From: Schistocephalus solidus
Taxonomy: Eukaryota; Platyhelminthes; Cestoda; Diphyllobothriidea; Diphyllobothriidae
Direction: 5' to 3'
DNA: 64,000 nt
NCBI GenBank assembly: GCA_017591395.1
Contig: WEDG01011822.1
Span: forward strand, 62,001-126,000
Of this stretch, positions 1 through 12,507 are shown piece after piece. Made by a program: the position numbers and the translations under genes. A model generated the notes under the pieces. That model saw only the letters and a list, made by a program, of their open reading frames with translations, had not been told where the DNA came from and did no database searches. How positions within the stretch are numbered: position 1 is the stretch's first letter; each line of letters starts with the position of its first letter.

Positions 1-1249
1 GATTAGGAATGTTAAACACTGTAGGGGACGCTCACCGATTGTATTACGACCGTTACACGTCCCTTTGTACACGGTCCTCTACCACAAATATTTTTAAATA
101 GTATATTTTAGCTACTGTTGCTTTTGCAGTCATGACGAGACCAGTTTTTTCTCCTGGAGGTTTTTATAAAACACCATCGGGGAAGGGGGTCGACAAAGAT
201 ATCGACCGTAAACGAAAGTCCCCTGCGAATTCAATCCAAACACTCGAGTCTGGTGGAATTGAGGAGGCAAATCAGTACAGCTGATCCTAGCATTTGCATT
301 CATCTTCTATGTCCTCCTGCTCATGTACATCGTTTATAAATCTAACACACAGCAATCACTTTGGATTGCAAGTAACTACCCTGGTTTTGAGTATAAATCT
401 CGTACCCAGTGCTCTTTGGTCACAATCCAACGCATTTTAAGTTTATGGAACACATGAACATGAAACGCAATGTAGTGCGATTGCAGGCTGGAGCTCGTTA
501 GTTCTAATTTGTTCTGATTGGAAATTTCAAAGACAGTCGATGGGACAAGTAACCAACAAGCGAAAGTAGTTTAATACCAGAGAGTGTAGAAGCACTTTGT
601 GATCAACATTTGTTCACAGTACTTTACGTGAAGGAGAGACCGAGAACTGCCTCATCGCAGGGCAGAGTGTGCGGAATCATGCTCGAGCGCTAAGTCTACT
701 TACCAGTCTTTTGACCAAAATACTTCCCAGAGTCCACCGAACAGTGGTCCGATGAAGGGGTTCTTGGTGATTTAATGGGAAATACGTCAGCTGGACACTT
801 GAAACGAGAGCATTAATGTGGTTAAGAGTCAGAGATTTCGCCGCGAATTACCAAGAAAGCGTTGACTTTTCCTGCGCGTGTTGAAGCCTCAGAATTCCCT
901 GTCAGAAAGTGTAGCCACACTGTCTGTAGGGGACCAATTCCTGTCTATTTTGTGGTATCTGAGGCTGAAAGTGATCCCTGGCCTAATCAGGAGGCCACCA
1001 AATTATCTGCTGAGGTCCCCACAAGCTCTCCAGAAAATTCGTCTCGGTTGAGGGACAGTTCTATCATCGCAAGTGACAACGCTCACTGCGTGCCACCTAG
1101 AATGGGCACTGTATCAGAGACTTGAGCCTGAATTAGTTTATGGTGACAGACTTGCACAGCACCTAACACACGCACTCTGCCCCCACCCACCAAAAACTGG
1201 TGTTTAAATAATATCAAGACAACCAAAGATGGACTCGGTCTCAATGGCT
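1..1249. other. no recognisable gene
   Basis: The stretch has ordinary base composition and no open frame with recognisable motifs. The longest open frame (862-1125, 87 codons) has no coding character I can support. Confidence 0.5.
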
Positions 1250-1305
1250 GACAAAGCTAAACAACCCGTCTGCGCGTGCAACGCACGAACTGCTCTTCAT
1301 AATAG
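1250..1305 (+). repeat. short dispersed repeat (CCCGTCTGC-type), copy 1
   Basis: AAACAACCCGTCTGCGCGTG followed by CAACGCACGAACTG matches two other places in the window, at 52915-52960 and 62978-63035 (CCCGTCTACCCGTGCCACAC then ACGAGCTGG). The three share about 45 bp. Function and family are unknown; they may be ends of a larger transposable element. Confidence 0.5.
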
Positions 1306-1394
1306 GTTTTGAACCTTTATAAAGGCGGTCATAACAGTAGAATTATGAAGGAACCATGAAGAAGGAGATGAGATCTCTGGACCCAGAGCTTTAT

Positions 1395-1445
1395 TAGCCT
1401 GAGGTTTCGGATTTTCAATCGCATTCCTCGTCAGAGACAGACTCA
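1395..1445 (-). ncRNA. degenerate hammerhead ribozyme motif, PLE-associated
   Basis: On the minus strand: GUCU, CUGACGA, a stem II arm pair GGAAU...AUUUUCC-like, GAAAC, CUC, then AGGCTAATAAAGC. This follows the hammerhead order of stem I, CUGAUGA box, stem II, GAAA and cleavage site. Two core departures (CUGACGA for CUGAUGA; C for U at 16.1) make self-cleavage unlikely. It lies just downstream of the GIY-YIG relic on the same strand, the place expected for ribozymes in Penelope-like elements. Confidence 0.55.
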
Positions 1446-1515
1446 GATAAGGGTAATGGATTGCCCAGGTTTTGCATAATTTATAGGCTATTGTAACTAG
1501 GCTACTGCATGCCTA

Positions 1516-2162
1516 TCAACATAAGCAGTTCCCGAGTTCATCGCAGATAGTTGCAGGTGGTGCGATAGTTGTCTGACTGACCAGCTGTTTTAGTATGATG
1601 TTGCCATGCCATTTCTGTGCTCCAGCATGATTGTCAAAATATCGGTTCCCACGCTCATCGAACGTGGTTGCATGTGGTGTGATGATGGCCTGGAGTCTAG
1701 GTGCTGGCGGCTGGATTTCGTTATCCGTTTGAGCTCTTGGGTTATTTGGCTTGCCGAAATTGGCACCAGGAGCAGTGGCCATCTGCATGTTCCCTGCGTG
1801 GCTAACTACTTTTCCCAGGCAAATTCGCAACACCGAATATGTAGCAGGCAGGTCGTTGCGCTTTCTGATTGATTGAGGGCTGAAAAACCATGACTCGAGC
1901 AGCTCGCGGTTCACGCGGTTGTCACCTCTAGCAAGAATTTCGGTTTCATCCAACTTGAAGGTGTGGCCGGGTCCCTTAGAATGAGCCACACCTTGGGAAC
2001 TGGCTTGGTTCCTCCTCACTGCTGCTGCGTGCTCGGCCATTCGAGTTCAGAATAGTCTTCCAGTTTCTCCAACGTAGTTGCTTTGTCCACAACTGCATCA
2101 AACCCGATAAATGACCCCAGTTGTTTATTGTCGTGACAGTGGGTCTTTTGACCTCATTATAT
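1516..2162 (-). pseudogene. Penelope-like retroelement, GIY-YIG endonuclease relic
   Basis: A 174-aa open frame (2040-1516) starts MAEHAAAVRRNQASSQG and contains PGHTFKLDETEILARG, RELLESWF and a NDLPATYSVLR region, the conserved downstream half of PLE endonucleases. Immediately upstream in the same frame is GVIYRV, stop, CSCGQSNYVGETGRL, that is the GIY-YIG motif itself. Two TGA stops (one where a Trp is expected, one just before the Met of the open frame) split it. The reverse transcriptase that should precede it was not recognised, so this is a truncated, dead copy. The family assignment rests on motif order. Confidence 0.8.
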
Positions 2163-2233
2163 AATGTCTTATGGCTGCCTCCGGTCTGCGTGCAACTACA
2201 ACGCCGAATTTTGGGGCCGTTCAGATTTGTTCT

Positions 2234-2345
2234 CTCGTCTTGTTTGAGGGATTCGAGTTAGACTCCGAAACTTCAGACTAATAAAGCTCTTATTACAGTT
2301 ATCATGTTTCCTTCTTTGCGATTACTTCCTGGAACTTGGGCCTGA
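2234..2345 (+). repeat. PLE terminal fragment with decayed hammerhead
   Basis: The block GGGATTCGAG...CTCCGAAAC, then TTCAGACTAATAAAGCTC, then a tail ending TTACTTCCTGGAAC matches the terminus at 26.86-26.96 kb (TACTTCCTGGAAC). The CUGAUGA box is lost (reads TTGTTTGA). It faces the opposite way from the endonuclease relic on its left. Confidence 0.6.
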
Positions 2346-2559
2346 CTATCAGTCCTTAATTCACTCCGTAGTACTCTTAAGCGAACCAAGTTAACCCGTC
2401 ATCTGGCGGCCTTTTAAACCCTGACTCTTGTTGCCTCGTTACTGATTGAAGCGTGCCAGATTTACCATATTTAAGAATGCGCTCATTTAATGTGAGGATG
2501 AAGGGGTTCAGTACTCCAAAATAAACGCTCAAGATCGTTATTGTCCTCGCAAAGATCAT

Positions 2560-3660
2560 TGCATGGGCTTAAGCGTGAGCCTCGGCTGTCGCTCCCTATA
2601 TACGATCAGTGAACCCCAAATGATGTCGATACACCCGTCCATCTTCAGGCCCGTCACTTTCAGCCTGAGCGTTTGACCTCCCCTTCCCCATAACCATCCG
2701 CGGACAGGATGATCTTCGCGCGCCCACTTGACCTAACTAACATGTCTAATTAATAGGATAAACCCTCTGGCGGGGAGTTTAACTCTTCCCTAGGGTCAGA
2801 TCTAGAGGCTTGCAGTATTTATCAGGTCTGACGCAGATTGCGGATGCGCACCGGCACTTCAGGAGAGTCCCATGTTAATTTTTTTGTGTTGGGGAGGAGG
2901 GGGGGCATGTTTGCTGGCCATGCGGGCCCCTAGTTTCATGGTCTGCTGCGATAAAATTGTTGCCTACACGACTGCCGCAACGTCACCCGCCCGCTCGCTC
3001 GCCGGAGGCACACTGGAACTTGGTTGACATTGGTTACGTTTTAAGTTAGAGCTACGGATGCGACTAGGTCATCCCAACCTTGTTTATAGTCCGGTGTTAC
3101 GGAGACTGGAAATTGTAACGAGTCACAGCCTAAAGCGAAACGACGACACAATCACGCGCCGGCCGTGGAGCGCGCATGTTAACTCAGGCAGCCAATTAGC
3201 GTGTGGTGCACTATCGAACATGCGTGATGTTTTTGCTCGCGCGATATTTTTCCCACAAGTGATTCTCGCGCATGAAACGGCCAATCAACGACAGCCCCAT
3301 CATAGACCGAAAGGTTCTGGAACGACCTTCACGACTTGACACACGATAGGCCGGAATTTTCCAGAACGCTCAGGACACAAAATAAATAAGGTGAGTTTTG
3401 GATATGAGAAAAACGCCGTGTTTCGCAGACTGTTGATAAAATGTTTTTTTTTCTCCGAACCGGCTCTCCTCCTCTTCCAACTACCCGTCGGGCTGTAACA
3501 CCAGGGCTGCTTCTCTGTGCTTTTCGCGGCCATTTCTGCCTCATTTTTCCCACTCGCGTCGATTTGCAAAACAGACGTCTTCTTGTCCCATCGATAACAA
3601 CTGCAGGTCATGTTGTTTGCTCTTAATTTGGTTCGCATTCGTTTCGCACATGCCCTGCAC
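2560..3660. other. no recognisable gene
   Basis: Unannotated sequence between the PLE relics and the first GT microsatellite. It includes a purine-rich patch (GGGGAGGAGGGGGGG near 2893). Short open frames on both strands overlap each other and show no motif. Confidence 0.45.
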
Positions 3661-3661
3661 A

Positions 3662-3668
3662 TGTGTGC

Positions 3669-3718
<50 letters not shown>
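3662..3718. repeat. (GT)n microsatellite
   Basis: An almost perfect GT tract of about 25 units after GTGTGCGC. It can adopt Z-DNA. Open frames in this area are artefacts of this repeat. Confidence 0.97.
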
Positions 3719-3719
<1 letters not shown>

Positions 3720-4048
3720 GCACGGTGCGAGCGTTCAAGTTCCTCCTCCCCTTTAACAGACACACGCTGACGCACACAGAAATTGGCTAGGAATTTGGCA
3801 ATGTTATTTTTTCCTAATACTGGTTCTCTCCTTCCCCCGAGGTGAATTCTGTTGCACCCAGGAAGTCGTTGTGATATAAATGGAAGACGGAAAGAGTGCG
3901 CTGACCGACCCCCCTCATTCGCTTCCGCTGTCGTTTCCACGCTCCCTCTGTGTGAGTCAAATGGGAGTACGAATGCAGCTGTCGGGCCGGTGGAAATGAG
4001 GGTTTCCTAGTATTCCTAACCCGCTTGTGCCACACAGTCCACGCAAAC

Positions 4049-4050
4049 AC

Positions 4051-4088
<38 letters not shown>
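4049..4088. repeat. (CA)n microsatellite
   Basis: About 19 CA units. With the GT tract 330 bp to the left it forms an inverted pair, so each DNA strand carries complementary dinucleotide runs. Confidence 0.97.
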
Positions 4089-4089
<1 letters not shown>

Positions 4090-4209
4090 CAGATCGGTAC
4101 GTGCCGCTGCGTGGAGTGGCAGAGGGTGGAACTACGGTTTTAGCCACCCACGGGTTTTGGACGAGGAAGCAGCCCGACCTGGAAGGTGGGGTGGAACGTG
4201 AGCACATTC

Positions 4210-7200
4210 GAGCGCCTTGAACCGGAAGCTGGCCAAGTCACATGCAGGACGGTATGGCTGTTTGTGATAACTTTACACGCCACCGACTACCGAGGCCTGA
4301 TTTCTTTATAGCGATTTCGTTTCGTCCAACTTTCCCATTTTGCCCACCGTCACCTGTTTTTTGAGCATCAGAGGGCTGTTTAAATGGTTTTATGAGTTCA
4401 TATGCAAGGAGCGACTTCTTCTGCTACACCGAGAGGGGCAGGGCTTTGACAATTAGTAAAAACAACTCTTAATTATGTATTTAGTTGTCGCACTAGCCAT
4501 TTTTTAGAACAAAAAATTACTGGCGGACAAGTACAGTAGTTGGAACTTTTCCTAAAGGAGACACTAGAGGATTGTAAACTTACACAACCGAGAAGTATCT
4601 GTTGTCTGGGAACTTAAAAACATTGAAATCAACAGGGTTCGTTTGAATGTCACCATGTTTTTCGAGGGTCTCCGAGACAAGTATTTTATGCTCAGCGTGA
4701 AACCCGACCTGCCTCCAATACCCATCGGATGCCGTTCATTAAACCGAAGTATTTGGAGTGTGGTGCGATTTCGTGATTACCTCAACTTCGATACAGATGA
4801 CCACAATCTCGGCTCAGCTAACGCTGAAAGCACCCGGCGACCCCATCTCTGGGGCCTACAATGGTCAGTATTCAGCAAAGTTTGCAGTCGCAGAACCAAA
4901 AACCTAAAAACAACTGAATTTTCTCAAAATCACAGGTGTCCTTTGATTGGGTGGGCTGCAGTTTTGTAAGAGTAGGCCAGCCAGCAATGATCATTCGTGT
5001 CTTTGCAAGAGTTTAAAGCGAACAGACACTTGCCGACTGTGCCATATTTTGTGATGAAACATTTATGGAGTCGCCAAACAACCGTGCAGGTGGGACTATC
5101 GCTGAAGGAATCCCTAAAGGGACTGCCATTAGGTAGCAGTTCTTGGGGATTCGGTTGAGTTCCGTTTCAATATGTTTCAGCTGGTTTACGAGATTGAGAA
5201 ACAATGCTTTGATAATCATCTTCATACACCTGTAAGGGGACAAGAACGGCACACCTATGATATTTGCACTCAAGTAGTACTGTTGTTGCATCTAATCAGA
5301 AAGGTAAGCAAAGGTTTCTGGGATGAAAAGCAGTCACCTAAGCCACATTGTCTATTTCCCGGTCATTCAACTGCACTTATCTGGATAAACGTGATCGAAG
5401 AATTAACTTTGGAGCCTTTCTGTGCCTTTCTGTCAACGGAAGTGAGTTTCGGTTCAGTTTTCTTAAAGGAAAGTTAGGCGAACGCCGTTGAACTCCCTAT
5501 TGGTTCCACTAGCATCGCTAAAAATGAGAACTAACGAACGTGGGGAAAAATATTGACTATAGAAAGGAATGCAACAAGCAGGCAGCTGTCTTTTAACTAC
5601 TAATATATGCCAATTTATGCGTGGAATGACAACAGTCAACATATCAAAACGAATTACTTACATGTGTTAGGTAGTATAAACAATCGACAATGTGAAAATT
5701 GCCACTCAGAAATGTCCTCAAAGTGGGATCCTTCTTTGAAACCATGCCACAAAGGGAAAAAGTAAAAGCGTTTCTGTATATCCGCGCTGCAGGCTACACA
5801 TCTGAAAGCCATATTCAAAATAGAGACGAAAGGAGTTGTCTTACAATTTTTCAGAGAGGTCTTCGTGATGAACGACAAATGTACTTTCGGCACGTATCGG
5901 ATGCAGTTATGGAGTTCATGCACTTTCGTCCATGCGTCCTCAGGGTCTCGCATTAGCTTGCTGATGCTCACTTGAATTTTTTTAATTTCGAAGGATGAAA
6001 GTAGGCCCGGAAGGTACAACCTATAGGACTGGTCCAGAAACCCACTAATGCACAATTTAGAAACAGAAGGGGCAGAAGATTAGGAGTTTTCACACTGTCT
6101 TAGTATTTATATGGCCACTCTGTTGTGCATTTAAAATCTTAGAACGGAGGCTGACAGCAAAATAAATGCAGTTAAGTTCGCCCTACTAGAAAGCGGAAAG
6201 TGAGTTCTTTCACTTGCAGCAGAAAACCATAATCACTAATTTCAGGGAGGTGAAAAGCCGATCAAACGTCCCACGTTTGATTTGACTTAACCTTGGATTA
6301 CGCAAACGTCTCTTGGCAAAATGCCTAAGTAGAGCGCTTTTTAAAGAGGTAACTTATTCGAGAAAATAGTAACCTTCTCTAAGACCCATTGATTACCGAC
6401 TTTTGTTGTGGACGTTTATTTTTCTCGAGAAAAAGCAATCTCCGTGAACTCGTTACTTCGGTAAAGGCCTTTAAAAATATCTTATTTTGAAGGTTTTGAT
6501 AAACTCAGAACGGTCTTTCAATAGTTTGGAGAGTCGATAGAAACAACTGAAAATCGTAAAGTATTCACAACTTCTTTGAGAGCAATCAGTAAATCATGTA
6601 ATTCAACATCGGAAATAAATTTTAAAAAATTGAGGGCGGGGAAAGTTCTTTCAGTATACACAGAATTGTATTTTTGCGATTGCAGGAATAAATTATAGTT
6701 AAATTTATTAGCCACTGACAGACAAGTCAACATGTGACATCCCAATCGGCGACATCAAAGTAAAACCGGTTTGTTTTAATCAAACACATGTCAACCAAGG
6801 GAAAAACGAAAAAAATACATCCAATTCTGGTGAAACCGTGTTGGTATTTATACACAAAGTGTAGCCTGTTTGCTAGGGGCATAATTCGTATCGCACTTAT
6901 CCCTGAAGAATATTTAAATGCAAACTTAATTAAAGGGCCATTCTCAAATCTTATCCTCCCTGGGTTCATTTATTTAATCCTTTTTTGAATGGACAGGCTT
7001 TTTAGACAGTTTAAATTTACGTTTATTCAGGTACGGTGCTTTTTGACGTTTTCGGAATTTTCTAGATAACGTAATATTACGTTTAATATTTGTTTCATGT
7101 TTGCCCTTCACCTAAAGTCGTTAATCGTCATTTCAAAGCTTTGGTCCATCTGTTGTTTCACCACGTGCTAGGGGCATTGGCGGAAAATTAATCCAGTGCA

Positions 7201-8820
7201 TATCTGTTGACGGCTCAGGAATATCCTAAATGATGTCCAAATAAATCGTCACAATGCTGCCCAGTACAACTATTATTCCGATAATGTTTTTACTGTATAA
7301 TATTAAGTAAGTAGAGATAACGCACTAATAAGTGCCTACAACAAAAGGTTACACAAACGACGAAACTATAATCCGGCGTATATCCTTGTCAGGATCGCCG
7401 GGGAACACAGCACGAAATGAAAAAAATATTATTGGATCGCCGCAGAGCAAACGTGGCTGAGTTCTGGAGAACAGGACAAAGCCGCTGAAGAGACAGTCCT
7501 ACCAAGCTCAAAAATTCTGCCCAGCAAGAAGGGCCTGGACGGTTGCAGTGTCGTTGAACTGACTTGACAAGGCAAAAACAGTAGTCATTTCCTGAGTGTA
7601 GAATATACATTAATCACGGAGTATCCTCTGACGACTTTTGGGACGCAGATAAATAAAAGCTTGTCAGGTTAGCGTGATATGTACCCACCGCCACAGTTTC
7701 TCGCTCAGGCCAGTAACATGGACTGTTTCGTTTCTGTTATAAAATCTAATGTCCAGTCCACGGGAGAGAAAGGCAGGTTGATGCTGTTTCATCCTCACTA
7801 TCGGAAGCGACATCATCAGGAAGCTAACTTACCTTCCCCCAGGAAAAATGACCCTCTCATATCAATATGTCTCTCTCAACACAGAAGACCTTAGCATGAC
7901 TAGCATTAATGACGTGACTCTCTCTTGTCCTCACTTAAGACGGGCAAACAGGGTTTTGTGGGTTGCTTTAGCGTCACAAAGACCACGTTGACTGGGAAAG
8001 AGTACTGGAATGCCACATCGAATTCCTTCTGCTGCGAACCTACGTAGAATATAACCTCTTCGTCACCGACACCATTTTCTTCCTCCGAGGAAAACGTGAA
8101 TGTATCCTCGGTCTCAGGTAGAATATGATCAGGGACCAAGGTGGCCCAGAGGACTTCCCCTCGTTGACCAATCTACCCATCTTGAAAGACCATTTTTAGT
8201 TTATCCAATATGACATGCGTATAATGTTGACCGACCCCATTGTGTTGAAACCATATATGGCAACGTACACTCAACAACTCGTTGTTGCGTTACTTGACAA
8301 CAGGATAAATTCGTTGATTTTGATAACATTCCCGATAATACCAGCCCGACCCATGACCTTCGGGCCATGTCGACCTTGACTCGGATCGAAATGCGGAACT
8401 ATTAATTATCCCGGAAATCAGATTTTTAACCAGCTGAACAATGCGGACAATGGATGGGCTTTTGGATTTGGACCTCCATTTTTTCTCCTCCATTCACATG
8501 CAAATTTTCTTATATGTACACGGGCTAGCCCATTTTCCTCCTTAGGTACTGCTTATTATCAAGCGTTTTTTATGATAACCACGATAAGAAGGTGATGTGC
8601 AAACGCCAACTGCGCAATTTTGTGACGCATTCACGGACGATTGTTCATGATCCCGACAGTTGCAGCAATTTGATTACTACATATCTTCTGTTTTCTTCTG
8701 GTGCTAACTTTTGCGTACCAATTCTATCCATAGTAAATAGCGATCCTTTGCTGAAAATGTTAAAAGGATACTTAAAAAAGCGTATCGCTCTCAAAGTCAA
8801 GGGGAATGGAATGGATATGG
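4210..8820. other. AT-rich intergenic DNA, no recognisable gene
   Basis: About 4.6 kb without motifs I can name. Several open frames of 70-133 codons occur (for example 5654-6055 minus and 5172-5477 plus), but they overlap on opposite strands, lack family motifs and are not joined by convincing splice sites. I see no RNA gene here. Confidence 0.5.
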
Positions 8821-8825
8821 TTATA

Positions 8826-8965
8826 TCCAACCCCAGGTGGTGCACTAACCGAGCCTCGAACCCACGACCTGTTGATCAGAAGTCCAACGCTCTAAGTATT
8901 GAGCCACGGGCTCATTGTCTTGCCAGTTTAGATAGGGAATCTTAACTTGTATTCGTTGATGAACG
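8826..8965 (-). repeat. tRNA-derived SINE, family B, copy 1
   Basis: Minus strand: CCCGTGGCTCAATACTTAGA (A-box region), a TTGGACTTCTGATCAA anticodon-like arm, then GTGGGTTCGAGGC (B-box). The A-box and B-box spacing fits a tRNA-like RNA polymerase III promoter. The T arm does not pair properly, so it is not a functional tRNA. The CCCGTGGCTCAAT head and its upstream flank recur at 46945-47085. Confidence 0.65.
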
Positions 8966-9048
8966 CTCGCTGATCGCTAACGGATCTCACTCGTCCCGTT
9001 ATGCCTTGGGGCTCACTATCGAGCCCCGCAAGCAGCTGCATAGCGGCT

Positions 9049-9228
<180 letters not shown>

Positions 9229-9549
9229 GACAGATGAACAATGCCGACAAAGACCAAATACCACCTTCAAACCGTGGAACGTGAAGATGCTGGGTGAAGG
9301 TGACAGATACCCTTGGTTGCCATTCAGCCCGCCGCAGTCATCAGACTTGCATGTCGAAAACATAAGGATCAGCTCGACAGCGAAACAAAACGACTGATAT
9401 CTGGGAAACCTAAACTAACTATGAAGAACAAAACCACTCAAGGCAATTTTGAATTCTTTCCAAGCTGTAAAACAGCTGCATAACTATGAGGGCAGATACC
9501 ATCTTACAAATACGTAGACGGAGATAGAGTGAAGTAATTATTTGCGACT

Positions 9550-10335
9550 AACAGGACAGGATACAGACCCACTGTCTAGCGGCGCTGTTCAGCGCATATG
9601 GAACACTCCTACCGACGGAGCAACCGAAAATCCTGGAATGTTTGGCCGAGCACCTTATATGTGTCCTTGACCGTCTGTCTACTATCTGCGCGAGGGTTAC
9701 TATGGATTCTGGAGAGACTGTGGATCCATCGCTGTGATCTCCAGGGTCTAACGTTTACGGATCGAATGCCAGGAATTGCACAGCAGTCTCCCTCCTGTTC
9801 TCTACGGAGATAATCGAAGGGGACAGGCCAGCGACTTTCGAATCGATAGTGCACTACTAAACATCCATCGTATATTGCCTTTGAATGAACATCCAAAGTG
9901 ATTCATGCATGCAATAAAAGCTGGGTCGTTTCGCCCTTAGATGAGTCGAATTCCAAGAAGAGGAAGACTGTTGTCATGTTTTGATCGGCGCAATCTGTGG
10001 AATACATATAAGTTATTAAAATTGCCATTGGCGCTCGCATCTTGTCTGGGCAGCACCAACTCATAGACGATCGAAGTTGCCGGCGAGATTGCAGCCCCCA
10101 GTCTCAACGGCCAGCACATTCGTGGCATTCTCCGGCTTTACAGAGCTATCCTCCTGAAAATGCTGTTCTACGGCACCGGGATCTGACAAAGCACTGAACC
10201 ACTTTCACCTAAGTTCTCTTTTTGAAGGAGATTGAGGGTGAAGTGAAGGGACCGGATTTCGGCCATTCAGGTTCTCGAGAGAACTGGCGTAGTGGGCAGG
10301 AGGCCGCTCTCATGGGGCCGAACGTGCGTCCTCGT
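9550..10335 (+). pseudogene. old LINE reverse transcriptase remnant
   Basis: Shifting frames match the two better LINEs. At 9580-9660 YGTLLPTEQPKILECLAEHL matches the linker LLSSDGTTLLTEKSKILK. At 10140-10300 KMLFYGTGI and RDRISAIQVLERTGVV match LLYGAETW and [15 protein letters not shown] near the C terminus of the reverse transcriptase. The middle, including the catalytic palm, is missing or unrecognisable. It is much more diverged than the copies at 19-22 and 48-52 kb and is clearly dead. Confidence 0.6.
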
Positions 10336-10624
10336 TAGGCTGCCAGCTTGTTCGAACCTTTTCTCCGAGCTGGAAGAGTAGACTACAGTACACTGGTAGC
10401 CGGACATCTGACGCTGTTTGAGCAGACCTCAGAGAACCTTATGTACGAGCATGTTTGCGTCGACCTGGAATTTGATTGGTCAGTTGGGATAGCTGCGATT
10501 GGCCGAAAACTAGGCAGAATTTTTCTAATTCAGAGAATAAGACTAGATGCGACGAGGGCTCCATACATTTAAAGGTGTCCGACGGCCTATGACCATCTCT
10601 CGCCCAGCTGTCTTTCTGCAAGCA

Positions 10625-10905
10625 ATGCCCGACGACAGTTCAACTGTTGTAGTCCGACGATGTCCACAGTATGCTCCACACCATGGGGTTCAGGGATGGT
10701 GTCTTGCGCGTGGATTAATTTTAAGTGAAAGCAGACTCGCACTGCATCTACCGCACTCCCCCCTCCTCTCCTACCTCATCCCGGTGTCATGACAGAGTCC
10801 AGAAGACCAGAGGCGGGAGAGGGTGCATGTGACTGGCGCGGCTGGAGCCGCCCCTGGGCGGGCCACCACACCTGACTTGGATCCCACGGAGTTGTAGTGC
10901 CAACA
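10625..10905 (-). repeat. LINE-tail short repeat, copy 1
   Basis: The minus strand carries the signature blocks of the LINE 3' end: CTCTGGTCTTCTGGACTCTG, a GGGAGGAGAGGAGGGGGGAG run, GTGCGGTAGATGCAGTGCGA-like and CGGACTACAACAGTTG. It is 5'-truncated and in tandem with copy 2, in the same orientation. Confidence 0.75.
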
Positions 10906-10914
10906 CATACACAC

Positions 10915-11290
10915 GATAGTTCAGCCGTAGTAGTCCGACGATGTTCACCGTATGCTCCACACCATAGTGGTTCAGGGACGGTGACTTGCGCGTAATTTAG
11001 TTTAAAGTGATAGAAGACTTGCGCTGCATCTTCCGCACTCTCTCCTCCTTCCCATCTATGCCCGGTGCCAAGATAGAGTCAAGAAGACCGGAGATGGTAG
11101 AGGGCCCAGGTGACTGGCGCGGCCGGGGCCCCTAGGCACTAGCCGTCCCTAGGCGTGCTACCACACCCCGCATGTTTGGCATTTGTTATGGGAGCGCAAC
11201 CCGAATAGCGCCTGCCGTGCCCTAATGTAGCCCCCATGTTGGTCCGATGCGTCTACCACGTGGCCCATTTAGGGGGTACTAGAAGGAAGT
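10915..11290 (-). repeat. LINE-tail short repeat, copy 2, long form
   Basis: Same core as copy 1, extended at its 5' side by about 100 bp (GCCAAACATGCGGGGTGTGG, GGGCTACATTAGGGCACGGC). That head is shared with the copy at 29310-29735 and, weakly, with those at 26130 and 58560. The long form may therefore be a separate SINE that borrowed the LINE tail. Confidence 0.7.
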
Positions 11291-12507
11291 CCAGAAGTAG
11301 CCCTTAAGCTGAGGACTGTCACATGGAAAAAGGACAAATATTAATCCCTACCTAGTGCACAACCAAGCTGCTGACTTGGGGGGGGGAATTTCTATTTCTG
11401 TGTCTCACTGAGGCTATTCAAAGATGCAGAAAGGCTCCACGCATCCATTGCAAAATAAATTTTGCTTTCTCATGAAATCTCCCCCGAAATTATGAAATTT
11501 GTTTTTTGATTCTAAAAACTTATTTAAGTAGGGTTATAAGATTATTCTAGGCAAGGACGCGGTATGACACCCGGGGAGCATAAACTAGGGCAAATTGTAA
11601 AACGGGACCGTGCCTTACTGAGACGTACTTTTGGCCAGCCATTGTACAGAAAATTTCAAATCTCATTAAATGTCAACCAAAATGCTGAATTTTGTTCATG
11701 AATTGAAAAAGTTACTTAAGTGTGATTGTACAAATAATGAAACTGCAATTTAATCCCAAAACTTACTAGTCGCTTTAGGTTGCGCGCTATTCAACAACCA
11801 TCTTTTCGGCCACCAGCACAAATCGCAGTCTGTAAAAACGGTTACTTAAGTAGTATGTATCTTTCTCATAATTTTTACAATGCCTATACAAATCCAAATA
11901 TATTTAATAGGAACCATATTTCTAACACTGATTTTGTAGCAAATTACCTCTTTTTTTAAATTTTATACTAGAAGACAACGTATCTTGCGGTTTTAAAAAT
12001 GTGTTTAATCATGATACTTTTAGGATCATGAACTGTGCATTTATAAAACATCGTATAGGTCCGTTTAGTAATGCTGCTTTTTCTTGTACGCATTTTGCAG
12101 CAAAGTATACCTTCTTCAAATTTTATGCTCAAAAAGGATGCCTTTCGGTTGTAAACAAACGTTTTCAAATGCTGATTCAGTTTGAATACGATGTTAGAAA
12201 AATCACACATTTATCTACGTGATGAGGAAGACGTCACATTATGTTCATTATATTTTTAATGGATGTGGATGTATAGGCATCATTAATAACTGGACTTTAC
12301 AAATACACTTTTTACGGTCTAACGAAAACCCAAAAAGACACTTTCGTCATGTATAATATGTAAAGAAGTGGCAATTTCCTAGAAACGGGTGCAAAGACTA
12401 AAGTTTTTGTGCATTGCAATCCATACGAAAATACATACTACTCAAGGAGTCATTTTTTACAGACGGTCGGAAAGACGCTCGTCATGTGACACTAGGTTAG
12501 GCATTGT
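11291..12507. other. AT-rich spacer, no recognisable gene
   Basis: About 1.2 kb, strongly AT-rich from 11450 to 12400. The two complementary open frames near 12000-12200 are mirror images on opposite strands with no motif. Confidence 0.5.
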
